A stretch of DNA of 64,000 nucleotides, from positions 516,162 to 580,161 of the forward strand of contig NW_006500346.1 in the NCBI RefSeq assembly GCF_000471905.2. Direction: 5' to 3'. A program made the translations under genes and the position numbers. The notes below the pieces were generated by a model. That model saw only the letters and a list, made by a program, of their open reading frames with translations, made no database searches and was not told where the DNA came from. Positions 12,905-22,640 of the stretch are shown here, in pieces (the stretch's first letter is position 1; each line of letters starts with the position of its first letter). Source of the DNA: Amborella trichopoda (Eukaryota > Streptophyta > Magnoliopsida > Amborellales > Amborellaceae).

Positions 12905-13262
12905 CTGCGTACACTATGCTCCCGTGGGAGCATATTATACATTTAATGTCTTGATACTACTTCGAAGGATTTTTCAATCTGAAAATTTGGGATCCACCTA
13001 AAAATCATTAGATGATGGTTTTCAAATGAAAAATTTTGAATTTTGAGTTTTCTAAACCATAAAAAATTTTGACAGTCTTTGTTCAATCTTGAAACATTAT
13101 TTTTCTGGAGCGCATAGAGAATGCTATTTGGATTTTATTTTTGAAGTTAATACGTCAGTCAAAAACGTCACACTTCCAAACTTTGGGTCCTAGAATTACT
13201 CCTTAAATTGGGTTTATCCTGAGTGAGTAAATATGCAGCATGCTCTCAGAGGAGCATAAATC
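12905..13262. mobile_element. MITE-like element, family E
   Basis: The left end contains CTATGCTCCCGTGGGAGCAT (12916-12935), itself a palindrome. The right end near 13230-13255 carries AGCATGCTCTCAGAGGAGCAT in inverted orientation. The interior has GGATCCACCTAAAAATCAT as in the copy at 7265. About 350 bp, non-coding. Confidence 0.65.
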
Positions 13263-13844
13263 TTTTGGCTTCCTTTATAAATAAGAAGCCAATACTCTCA
13301 TACAAAAACAAAAAAATAAAAATTCGTAAAAACAAAGCTGGGCCCTTTTACAAGCCTACTATTCTTTACATGGCACGAAATATTGGATATTTACCTAATT
13401 TCTCAAATAAAAAAATGTAGTCAGGTTTTTCTCCACCCAAAGAAGAGAATTTCCATACTATTCCGGCCATTAATACGTCACCAGAAAATTAAAATTCCGG
13501 CGGGATAATCATTTCTCAGCATGGGGAACTTCAATTATTTTTGCTTTTCTCATTTTTTGAGCTTAATAATAAATGAACAACTAGGTGAAAATTTAAATAA
13601 TTGGAGAGATTTCCTTGTGAGCATTAGGACCATCCGATTCGAGAAAATAACTTGCGATGCTCCAAGTGTAATGAGATGATCCGCTGTTGTTAAAAAAAAA
13701 AAAAAAAAAGAAAAAGAAAAAAAAGGATGGTATTGCGTCCCATGTTGTAGATGTTTGAAATGGTTGAGATTGAACCAACCTCATCTAATGGGCAAAAATG
13801 TATTTCGTTTTTTTACCTTTTAACCTTTTATTTAAAAATTATTA

Positions 13845-14455
13845 GATGTATCCCCTATAGTTCCCTTTATTTCAAACTTACCCTTTTTTTTCGCTTAATA
13901 CATCCCTACTTGTTTTCTAATGATTTTTGCGTGAAAGATTGTTTTACCCCCGTCACGGATCTATTACATCTGTGGCGCTCTTTAAACAAACTCTCACCCC
14001 TCTTCCTTTCATGAGCAGATATACTGTTTAAAGTCCTTCGAATCACCACGGCTCTATTATAGTCATTGTGATTGTCATGGACCTGTTATGTCTGTGATGG
14101 TTTATAGGCTTATTGGAGCCCAGGAAGCTTTTGAGCAGCCACGACTTTACTAGAGCTGTGACGACTGTCATGGACCTGTCATGTCCGTGACGGTTTATAG
14201 GCTTCCTGGACCTCCAGGAAGCCTGACCGAAAGGCACAGACTCGGTTTTGGATTTGTTGTGTGCCACGACTGTATCAAGTCTATGGCACCTGCCACGGTT
14301 TAATAGAGCCGTCATGGGGGTAAAAACGACTTTAACAAAAAAAAGAAAAAAAAAAAAGAATAATCTAGAAACATATATAGATATATTAAACAAAAAATAA
14401 ATATAAGTTTGAAATAGGCAACTATGGGGGATATATCTGATGATTTTCAAATATT
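13845..14455. mobile_element. Long imperfect palindromic element with GC-rich core
   Basis: The outer arms are inverted copies: the left has AGATGTATCCCCTATAGTTC and TTTCAAACTTA, and the right has GTTTGAAATAGGCAACTATG with GGGGGATATATCTGATG. Between them lies a much more GC-rich core (about 13950-14320). It contains two direct copies of a GTCATGGACCTG block (about 14074 and 14168) and several CACGG / CCGTG words arranged symmetrically. No domain is recognisable in the frames that cross it. Confidence 0.65.
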
Positions 14456-14752
14456 TTTTAGTTGCTTTTATTTAGTCTTAATAAATAAAAAAAGCCTACA
14501 CCCCAAAACTTAGATAAATATTTTATTTAAGTAATAAATAAAAATAAAAAATAAATTGATTTTGGCCATTAGATTTGACAACGAGTACCCATATGCATGA
14601 CTTGTAATTTTTGGTTGGACTGGTCAAAGTATGGGGCTTGTTTACTTTTCAAAATTAAGATCAAAATAGATAAACAACCATCTTTTTTTGAGTAATAAAA
14701 TGAAGCCTGCATCATTTTAAAATAACAAAAAGAAATATATTAATTTTATGAT

Positions 14753-14981
14753 ATTGTATACTATGAGATCATTTATTCGTACAAAGAAGTCACAATCACT
14801 TTTAGTATCCTGTATGAATCCATAAATTAAATAGATAAAAATGCTTTACAACATTTGAGAAATTATTTTGGATTTTGTGCCCAAGTAATGACACATTCTC
14901 AACCACCTCCTTTTAAATCTAACCACCAATATTAATTATGACCTCTCTATATTAAAAGTAAATAATCTCGTTATATACATT
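14753..14981. mobile_element. MITE-like element, family B (decayed copy)
   Basis: It begins ATTGTATACTATGAGATC and ends AATAATCTCGTTATATAC, the family B inverted pair. It lies directly upstream of a second copy at 14992. Confidence 0.55.
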
Positions 14982-14991
14982 TTATTCATGC

Positions 14992-15216
14992 GGGGATTAT
15001 ATACAATAAGACCATTTATCTTTGATACAAGTTGGTCACAATTACTTACAATTATCCCATGTGAAATTTGATAGCTTGGATGTGTCACAAAGTTCGAAAA
15101 AATTTATTTTAAAGTATGAGCTTGGTCAATGAAATAATAACAATAACCCAATTTCACATCCAATGGTCAAGATTAATGTGACCAAAAGTAAATGGTATAT
15201 TTTATACTTTCCCTTT
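14992..15216. mobile_element. MITE-like element, family B (runs into gap)
   Basis: It begins GGGGATTATATACAATAAGACC and ends TTATACTTTCCC just before the N run. The interior carries GATAGCTTGGATGTGTCAC and ATTTCACATCCAATGGTCA. The right flank is lost in the gap, so no target duplication can be read. Confidence 0.7.
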
Positions 15217-15236
15217 NNNNNNNNNNNNNNNNNNNN
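15217..15236. other. Assembly gap (20 N)
   Basis: Exactly 20 N, followed within 40 bp by a long (TA)n run that probably caused the break. Confidence 0.95.
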
Positions 15237-15273
15237 ACTTATATATTAGTATAGTAAGTTAGTAGTAGTAGTA

Positions 15274-15331
<58 letters not shown>
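15274..15331. repeat. (TA)n microsatellite
   Basis: A nearly perfect TA dinucleotide run of more than 50 bp. Its true length is uncertain because it sits next to an assembly gap. Confidence 0.9.
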
Positions 15332-15332
<1 letters not shown>

Positions 15333-15334
<2 letters not shown>

Positions 15335-15535
15335 TAATGATCCTGTAAGACTCTCTCCCCCCCCATGTGTATAGGACCCTAAATGATCTCCATTAAAGTT
15401 GAGACGGATCTCTAGAAAAGTTATCATATGCGTGTAGGACTTGACCTTTCTATAGATCCGTATCAAATTTAATGGTGATCCTTTGGGGTACTCCACACAT
15501 TGGTGGGGGAAGATCCTATATGATCATTTATCTCT
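15333..15535. mobile_element. MITE-like element, family F
   Basis: Inverted ends: the left has GTAATGATCCTGTAAGACTC and ACCCTAAATGATCTCCATTA. The right has TTTAATGGTGATCCTTTGGG and GATCCTATATGATCA. About 200 bp. It matches the copy at 47818-48022. Confidence 0.65.
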
Positions 15536-15539
15536 CTCT

Positions 15540-16530
15540 CTCTGCATATATATATATAAGTGTAAGAGATCTTATTTTTAAAATTGGCTTTTTAGATGAG
15601 ACAAAATCATTTAGGTTTAGTAGAAAGTTTGATTTTGGTTTACATGAAAGTACTTTTATTGTGAGATTTCAATGATATAATCTAATAATAGGTGCTAAAG
15701 TTTTTAAAGTGTTTGGTACAAGTGTTACATTTTTGTTACTTACATATGTCAAAAATGATAAACAAGTGTGTCCTTGTTAAATAGTTGGTAAGCTATTGGT
15801 CGCCGTAGTTCTTATTAAGCAGACAATGCCTCCATTTAGACTAGTTGAACATTTAACTAGTGCCTTGATTGGTTCGGTCAAAAACAAAAACTAAAATTAG
15901 TTGAAAACTAGTCAAAACTAATGTTGGATGTGGCCATTCTTTTGAAAATTCAATCCAACCAATTCAATCAACAAACGAACTAATTTTGATTGGCCAAACC
16001 CCTCCTAGTCCAATCTAACATTTTAGGTACCATCATTATCGAGTTAAAAACCACTAGTAATAAATTATGAAGTGTATTCCACTCTACCTCATACCATAAA
16101 AAATAGTTAGAATTTACATTTGGTTCTTAAAATCCATTCCCAATAACAAGCAATCCATTCTCAAAGTTGTAAAGTTCCAGCGTTCGTCCCTTTGAGTAAC
16201 TTCACTTGAATAGCAAAATTATTATCATAGGTCTTACAAGGTGTTTTATAGTTCCTCATATATATATAAAATATGAATATTTGGGGACTATTGGTCTTAT
16301 GGTATTGATTGAATTGTTGGCAGTAAGCCAACAACAATATTCACCATGATAAAAATAGTTGCGGCCAGAGTACGACATTATCGTTGCACAAAGTTCAAAT
16401 GGCTATTAGTACCTAGACACATAAATTATAAATTTATAATAAAACCATTTATAACAAAGCCATTTATTTTTAGTATTAGGTCCCAATTATTATTGATCGT
16501 TATATGTGAAATCAGGTGGTTGGGGATATA
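15540..16530. other. Intergenic, no gene recognised
   Basis: AT-rich DNA. The words GGTCAAAAACAAAAAC and AACTAGTCAAAACTAATG resemble the GGTCAAAC-type repeats at 56080 and 59000-59240. No gene is supported. Confidence 0.4.
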
Positions 16531-16534
16531 TTAT

Positions 16535-17045
16535 TGATTGGGCACAACATCATTATTATTATTATCATCTTAGCCTTATCCCAACTATTTGAAGTCTGTT
16601 ATATGAATCTTGTTTTGTCATTCTGCTCTATCAAGAGTCGTACGCTCTATTAAGTCGTTCCTTTACCCTTTTAGAGCCTTCCACTTGAACCAAATTGCCC
16701 CACCAAACCGGTACTATACTAGGTCTACATTGCCTATAGTGTGCCAAAGTCTACTTTCTTTCATCTTATTGTCAATCGGAGCCACCCCTAACTTCATTTA
16801 GATGTATTTATTATGAAGTTTATCATTTGTTATCTTGCTACTCATCTATCAGAACATCACCATCTCAGCTACACTTATCTTATACATAAGTTGTTTCTTG
16901 GTGGCCTCATATTCCATCATGTAAAGTATGACTGGTCTTACAACCGTCTTATAAAACTTTCCCGTCAGTTTTATTGGGTGCATAGTCCAAAACAAAATTT
17001 CATGAATGTTGTGGCACTTCAATCCGTCAAAATTCACATCCAATG
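16535..17045 (-). pseudogene. LINE (RTE-type) reverse transcriptase 3' remnant
   Basis: On the - strand, 17043-16849 encodes peptides such as LTGKFYKTVVRPVILYMMEY and KKQLMYKISVAEMVMF. These fit the well-known C-terminal block of plant RTE-like LINE reverse transcriptases (GKFYKTxxRPAMLYGxECWAxKKQ, then VAEMRML). Beyond a stop the frame resumes with GVAPIDNKMKESRL, again as in the family, then decays. The remnant ends with GACTTCAAATAGTTGGGATA and an ATT-rich microsatellite tail, as expected for an RTE 3' end. The 5' part with the catalytic core is absent, so it cannot be active. Confidence 0.8.
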
Positions 17046-17214
17046 ACTAAAACATATGTATAATACAATATCCAAACTAAGTGAATCAGGAAAGGGGTTG
17101 GGTCGTGGTCGTAGCACCCGATACCTAGTTACCACATTGTGGTTTCTAATCTTGTGGACACCACCCAATGACAACTTCAAAAAAAGCTAACTCCCTACTC
17201 TATTTTAAAAAGGG

Positions 17215-17315
17215 GTAGGGCAATGTCTTCTCAACTGAATTCCCCTATAAACAAAAAAAAAATCAACGGGTTGGGGCTTGTCTTCTCCACTGAATTCCCC
17301 TATAAACAAAGAACA
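17215..17315. repeat. Short tandem repeat, two units of about 55-60 bp
   Basis: Both units share CTGAATTCCCCTATAAACAA preceded by a TTGTCTTCT-like word. A related single unit occurs near 6266-6310. Function unknown. Confidence 0.65.
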
Positions 17316-17760
17316 AAAATCATCATGGTCATTGGATGTCAATTGTGGACTACTAGTGTGCATCACTGCCTGTCAATTTTTTTGATAAAGACATCCCAAC
17401 CATTCATAACAGCTAACAGTTAGATTGATTTTTTTTGTTCAGCAATTTTAACTATCGTTATTTAAAATACTTATATGACAAAAAAAAAAATGTAAGTCCC
17501 CTACCTCTCATCTCTATGACGTACGGTGGATATGAACTCTTCCTCTACCATTATTCCAGCAGATAAGAATGGTTCATCACAACCACTCATCATTTATCAT
17601 AGATGGTGGAGATCACTTGTAATACGCTATTATGTACTACATATAGTATACAATCCCTAGGCTTTTAATTCCTATAATAATGACAAAACCACCTACCATG
17701 CATTTAGTGCACTCTAAGTGAATTTAGGCATAAAAACATGATTAATTATTTTAATTAATA

Positions 17761-18171
17761 TTTATATTTTGGAAAAGTTTATATAGAGCCGAGGCTATAA
17801 ACAATCAAATTAGAGCCTAATTAAAAAATTTCACTAAAAGAGGTTGTTTTGATGCCCAAATATCATCAATTTTTCATCTCGAAATCAAGATGCATAGACA
17901 TGAGAAAAAAAATGGATTTCAAGTTTAGAAAATAGTGTGTTTTGAAGTGCATTTTTGGACCGTCAAATTTCAAAATTTTAAGCTTTCATAGATTTCTCAA
18001 TCTACACTAATTTTGAAGCTTTAAACTTTATCAATAAAGGTGAAAAAATATTTTAAGGCTATCAAAAAAATTTCCAATATTGAAACCACATATCTCGGCA
18101 CTATTTGAAGGTAGGCTTTAATTTGATTGTTTAGAGCCTAGGCTCTTTACAAACCACACCCTTTATATTTT
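17761..18171. mobile_element. MITE, family A, with 10-bp target duplication
   Basis: The element spans 17771-18161 and is flanked on both sides by TTTATATTTT (17761-17770 and 18162-18171). It starts GGAAAAGTTTATATAGAGCC and ends GGCTCTTTACAAACCACACC, with an inner inverted match AAACAATCAAATTAGAGCC. A 9- to 10-bp duplication with long inverted repeats is what Mutator-like elements leave. No transposase is present. Confidence 0.85.
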
Positions 18172-18206
18172 ATATAATTATACCTTAATTTAAACTTGAT
18201 TAATTA

Positions 18207-18932
18207 TTGAGAAAATTACAAAAAAAAACCCAAGATTACACTTTCTATGCAACTTACCCCCAACCTACCTTTCTCTCTCACTTTTTTCCCTAAAATACAC
18301 TTTTTATGAAAATACCCCAACCAAATAAAAAAAAAAATACCTAAATTACCCTTCTTTATTTTTACTTTACCCATTACTCTCTCTCCTCTATCCTACCAAA
18401 ATAAGGGCTCCAACACATGTAAGTGCGGTTCGGCAGTAGGGCTCCAGCACTGTGTAAAGTGTGGTCCGTCAGAAGTGCTCCGGCATTGTGTTAAGTGCGG
18501 TCCGGCAGTTGCAAATGGTAATCCGACAGTTGCAAAGGTCAGTTCGGTAGTAGATGTTATTCCAAGGCTCTGGCACTATGTAAACCGCGGTCCGATAGTA
18601 CTCAATTTTGGTCTGATAGTTGTCTTAAGACAGTCGGGCACTTATGCGCTCTGGCACTCAATTTTGGTCCGATAGTTGTCTTAAGACAGTCGGGCACTTA
18701 TGCGCTCTGGCAATGTGATGGTGCGCTCTAGCAATGTGCTACTGGGGTCCAAAAGTCAACGACTTTTTGTGTACGGGAAGGGCATTTCCATCGAAAAAAA
18801 TTAACTTTTTTTCCTAGGGAGGTATTTGCATAGAAAGTTTATTTTGGAGAAAAAAATGAGAAAAAACATTAGGTGGGGGGTAAGTTGCATAGAAAATGTG
18901 GTATTGGCTTTTTTTTTTTTGTAATTTTCCCT
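18207..18932. mobile_element. Inverted-repeat element, family G, with CGGTCCG minisatellite core
   Basis: The left end reads GAGAAAATTACAAAAAAAAA and TATGCAACTTACCCCC. The right end has the inverse, GGGGTAAGTTGCATAG and TGTAATTTTCCC. The core at about 18420-18740 is GC-rich and carries degenerate repeats of GTGCGGTCCGGCAGT type, including a direct duplication of a block containing GTCTTAAGACAGTCGGGCAC (near 18610 and 18675). The core is non-coding as far as I can tell. Confidence 0.7.
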
Positions 18933-18954
18933 ATAAGTTTGTAATTTTATTATG

Positions 18955-19200
18955 TAATTTTGGTGTAAAAAATTCTTAGGATTTTCTCAAAATCTATTTT
19001 CATATCTAATTACAAAATTTAAATTCCAAAAATAGTCAAAATCAAGTAAATCTATAAATATATGAAAATATTGAAAAATTGATGGTCTAGAAAATGTGTT
19101 GCACGATGCATTATTTATAGGATTCAAAATCTTTTTTTTTTTTTTTAATATTCATACATCTTGATGTCGAGATGATCGATTAGAAGGCTTTCTAACATTC
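18955..19200. mobile_element. MITE fragment, family A
   Basis: The interior words CTATTTTCATATCTAATTAC, TTGATGGTCTAG and CATCTTGATGTCGAGATGAT match family A. Both terminal repeats are missing or degraded. The following 200 bp (to 19530) hold a more GC-rich unclassified stretch. Confidence 0.55.
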
Positions 19201-19559
19201 TACATTTCCCGGTTGCAAACCCATATAAACTTTTTTTTTTATTTTAATATTATTACTTTAAGGTTGCAAACTCAAATAAACTATTTTTCTTATTTTAATA
19301 TTATTACTTTTTTATTTTGCAACGACCTCGTGCCTCGATTGGGACCGTACGAAAGCAAGGGTGTTTTGGTAAATTTGGCAACAATTTCCATTGAGATGCG
19401 ACTTTGCACAAATCACGCCCGATTTTTGTTTCTTTCTCCGACAATGAAAACGATTTTCACAAAATTAAAACTCTTTTCTTTTTTTTGTTTTTTCAAATGG
19501 TGCGGTTTCATGCAACCTTAAACAATCCAATTACAGTGCACTTTTTTTAATTTTATCGT

Positions 19560-19905
19560 AACATGTAATTTTTCGATAATTTTTTTTAGGATTATTTGAA
19601 AATCTATTTTTATATCTAATTATAAAATATAAACTAAAAAAAAATTTAAAATCAAGTACATCAACAAACATATGAAAATTTTGAAAATAGATGGTCTAGA
19701 TCATGTGTTGCAAGATGCACTATTTCTAAGACTGAAATTCTTTTTTTTTTCTTCTTATTCATACATATCGATGTTGAGATGATCAATTAGAGGTTTTTTT
19801 CAAAGGCTTTTTTTTAGTATCGAAACAATTGCTTCAAGTGAATTTTTGAGGTTCGCCCGAATTCGATTGTTCAGGGTTTCACCTTATATAATTTTTTTCC
19901 TATTT
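19560..19905 (+). mobile_element. MITE, family A, left half of an inverted pair
   Basis: The 3' terminal repeat is intact (AATTTTTGAGGTTCGCCC, then GATTGTTCAGGGTTTCACCT). The 5' end is truncated. It lies about 60 bp from a second copy in the opposite orientation. Confidence 0.65.
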
Positions 19906-19957
19906 TAAAATAAAGAAGTAAAAAAAGCTCATTACTAATTTGAAAAGGACAAATTTA

Positions 19958-20331
19958 TATAAGGTGAAACCTGCACAATCAAATTAGGGCGAACCTAAAA
20001 AATTCACTTGAAGCAATGGTTCCGATGCTAAAAAAACCCTTGATTTGATCATTTCGACACCAAAATGTATGGCTATGAGAAAAAATAGATATGAAGTTTA
20101 GAAATAGTGCATATTGTAGTGTATTATCTAGACCGTCAAATTTCAAGTATTTATATATTTACTCGATCTACACTATTTTTAATTTTAATATTTTATAATT
20201 AAACATAAAAATATTTTTTTAGGCAATCACAAAAATTTATGATACCGAAATAACATATTTCGACACTATTTGAAGGTGCGTCTAACTTTGATTGGTTAAG
20301 GCGTCAACCCTGTACAAACTACACCCTTACT
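19958..20331 (-). mobile_element. MITE, family A, right half of an inverted pair
   Basis: It starts ATATAAGGTGAAACCTGCAC, then CAATCAAATTAGGGCGAACC, which is the inverse of the end of the preceding copy. It closes with CTGTACAAACTACACCC. The pair forms a long inverted repeat around 19905-19958. Confidence 0.7.
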
Positions 20332-20339
20332 GGTTATAC

Positions 20340-20970
20340 TTGAGCAGTCCAACATCATGAAAAGCCATTTTCAGAAAGGAGAGGTAAAAATTCAACACAC
20401 TTTTATTTTTTTGACATTTTTTGTTTATGATATTACCAATTTTAGCCGTGTTAGGGTTACCAACGGGTAGGGTTGGTAAGCATTTTCTAAGTGTTAGGGT
20501 TACCAACGGGCTTGGTCTGTAAGCATTTTCTAATTGGACTGCCCTGCGCCCGAAACTTAAAGGCAAGCTAAGTCCGTGGTCAGCCATGGTTATGGTATAG
20601 CTTTTTTAGCATAGTCATAAATTGGCTTAGTCCAGATCGGTAGTCCGACACTTCAGAGTTATCCACCAGTTCAAGGCAAAATCTGCTAAAATATTATTCG
20701 ACTCGATCAACCCGGCCCAAGCTCGCAGAGTCAGGCCATGCTCGGGCTCAACCCGACCCGACCAACTCCTAATCTAAATATGGATAATCGTGGGTCAAAA
20801 TGGTTAAAATATGAAATAGTTAATAAGTTTAGGGCTTGACCCATCATCTTAATTGAGCTCTACAAATCTAGGGCGGAAGCCTCCAAATCTAGGGTGGAAG
20901 CCTCCGACCAACTCCTAATCAAAACATGCGTAATTATAAAAATGATTAAATTTTGAAAAAAAATATATAT
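20340..20970. other. Intergenic, no gene recognised
   Basis: It contains a short direct repeat, GTTAGGGTTACCAACGGG (about 20450 and 20491), and a GC-rich stretch around 20690-20770 with AACCCGGCC and AACCCGACCCGACC words. The latter resembles the GTGGCAA-type element ends elsewhere. No gene is supported. Confidence 0.4.
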
Positions 20971-21245
20971 AACGTTATCATTTACTTTTGGTACAAGATG
21001 GTTACAATTACTCTTTATTATTGGATGTGAAACATATAATGAGATCATTTATCTTTGGTACAAGATGGTCACAATTAATCATTATTATTGGATGTGAAAT
21101 TGGGTAGCTGCATTTATTTTGTTGACCAAGCTCAAAGTTCAAAAGAAATTCATCGAACTTTATGACATGTCCAAACCATCGGGTGGTTATAAATAATTGT
21201 GACATCCTTGTACCAAAAGTAAATAATCTCATTATATACAATCCC
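20971..21245. mobile_element. MITE, family B, with internally duplicated left end
   Basis: Two left-end copies follow each other (TTTGGTACAAGATGGTTACA near 20990, and CTTTGGTACAAGATGGTCAC near 21053). The body and the right end, AATCTCATTATATACAATCC, follow. Non-coding. Confidence 0.6.
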
Positions 21246-21249
21246 AATA

Positions 21250-21890
21250 TAAAATAGTTGATAATTTGAGGGGCTTGGTTTCGCATAAGTTAACCTTAAA
21301 CCATCAAAGTAAAAGCATCTCTAAACTTCGTTAGAAGTATAATTTTGTTGTCGTAAGTCCTTAAAATAATCTATTTTCATCTCTAATTGTAAAAATTAGA
21401 ACTTAAAAATAGTGTAGATTGAGTATATCTATAACATTTGAAAAACTTGAAAGGCACAATCTCACTTGTGAACAAGTTAAAACAATGATTTTAAAAATGT
21501 TGGGTCAGCACGAAATTATCTCATCCAACCCAATAATCGGTTATCCCATTATGGTTTTGCATATATTTAAGAAAACTGTCGAGCCTAGAAAAGAATCAGG
21601 ACTTCTGCACAATAAAACACTGATCCAGACCACCGATTCGTTGATCCAAACCAACGATTTATCGATCCGAACTGATGTTTGGTACGTTCACTATTTTTTC
21701 ACATGTTTTTTCTTCAGTTAATTGTTTTTATGCACAATAAAATGGCGATCCGCACCTCAAATTCACTGCTCCGGACTGATTGTTGGCGTGCCCGATCCAA
21801 GTCACCGATCCGCTTCGCTTTTTTAAATGACCGGTTAAAACTTCAAGTTATTTTAATAAATTTTTCATTATAAATTTCTCTTGCACCTAG
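21250..21890. other. Intergenic; decayed family A piece and GATCCG-rich stretch
   Basis: About 21310-21480 resembles the family A interior. About 21600-21830 carries repeated GATCC / CCGATT words, like the edges of the hAT-type element at 57497-58934. A 100-codon frame here has no recognisable domain. Confidence 0.35.
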
Positions 21891-21894
21891 TTGA

Positions 21895-22195
21895 TAATGG
21901 GAATACAAAACATTACAAAGGGCATTTTCGGAATATTTCCTGTAACAGTATCCCTCCCCGCACGGCTAGGATCCGAGCATTTGGACTGGACAGGTAAAAG
22001 AAAACACGTCATTTTTACCCCCACATAAGTAAATTAAAAAACCCAAAAATACCCAGAAATTTTAAACAACACTTAAGGGCATTTTTGGAACATAATGTAC
22101 CCCTCGCGCGTGGCGAGAGTCGAATCTCTTGGACTGGAGTGGTAAAGAAACCATAAAACGAGTTTTTTTCCCAATTTTACCCCTTGTACAGAAGA
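21895..22195. repeat. Degenerate direct repeat, two units of about 155 bp
   Basis: Each unit holds AAGGGCATTTTNGGAA, a GC-rich CCTCNCCGC-like word, TTGGACTGGA, GGTAAAGAAA and a run of TTTTACCCC. The units begin near 21917 and 22076. They lie directly upstream of the promoter region of the WD40 gene. Confidence 0.55.
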
Positions 22196-22245
22196 GGGAA
22201 ACTTAGTGAAAAAAACCTGTACAAATTAAGGAGAGAGAGAATAAA

Positions 22246-22640
22246 AACAGGAAAGAATCCTGTGATCAAAATGGAACAACGTAAAAATGGGGTGTTATAA
22301 TTGTTTCTCTCTCTCTAAAAAATGGAAAGCTGAATAGGAAAGGGTCTTGTAATCAAATGGAAAGTGGAAACTATATAAAAATTAGGGTTTTATAACTCTC
22401 TCTCAAGAAAATGTTGGTTTTATAATTCTCTCTCTAAAAGATGGTCGTTGTAAATTTAGGGGAAGCAAAAACGGGGTTTTTAGGGAAATGAAGAGAGAGA
22501 AAGGAGAACAGGAAAGAATCCTGTGATAAAAAAGGAGACTCGTCAAAATCAGGGTTTCAAAATTTTATCTCTCTAAATCCTCTCTCTCTCTCTCTCTCTC
22601 TCAATCTCTTTCTTATTATTATTTTGCTTTATGCCGTCGT
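22246..22640 (+). promoter_or_regulatory. Probable promoter and leader start of the WD40 gene, with repeat modules
   Basis: A CT-rich stretch with a TATATAAAA word at 22372-22380 precedes the transcribed leader. AACAGGAAAGAATCCTGTGA occurs at 22246 and again at 22507, and a degenerate form occurs at 22333. The spacings are 87 and 174 bp, so a decayed array with a period near 87 bp is likely. Each module continues into a GGGTTTTATAA-like word and a CTCTCTCT run. The start of transcription cannot be fixed from sequence. Confidence 0.5.

Noticed and set aside
13751..14450. 87- and 135-codon frames on opposite strands as a gene pair
   Set aside because: They are mirror images of the arms of the palindromic element at 13845-14455 and carry no protein motif.
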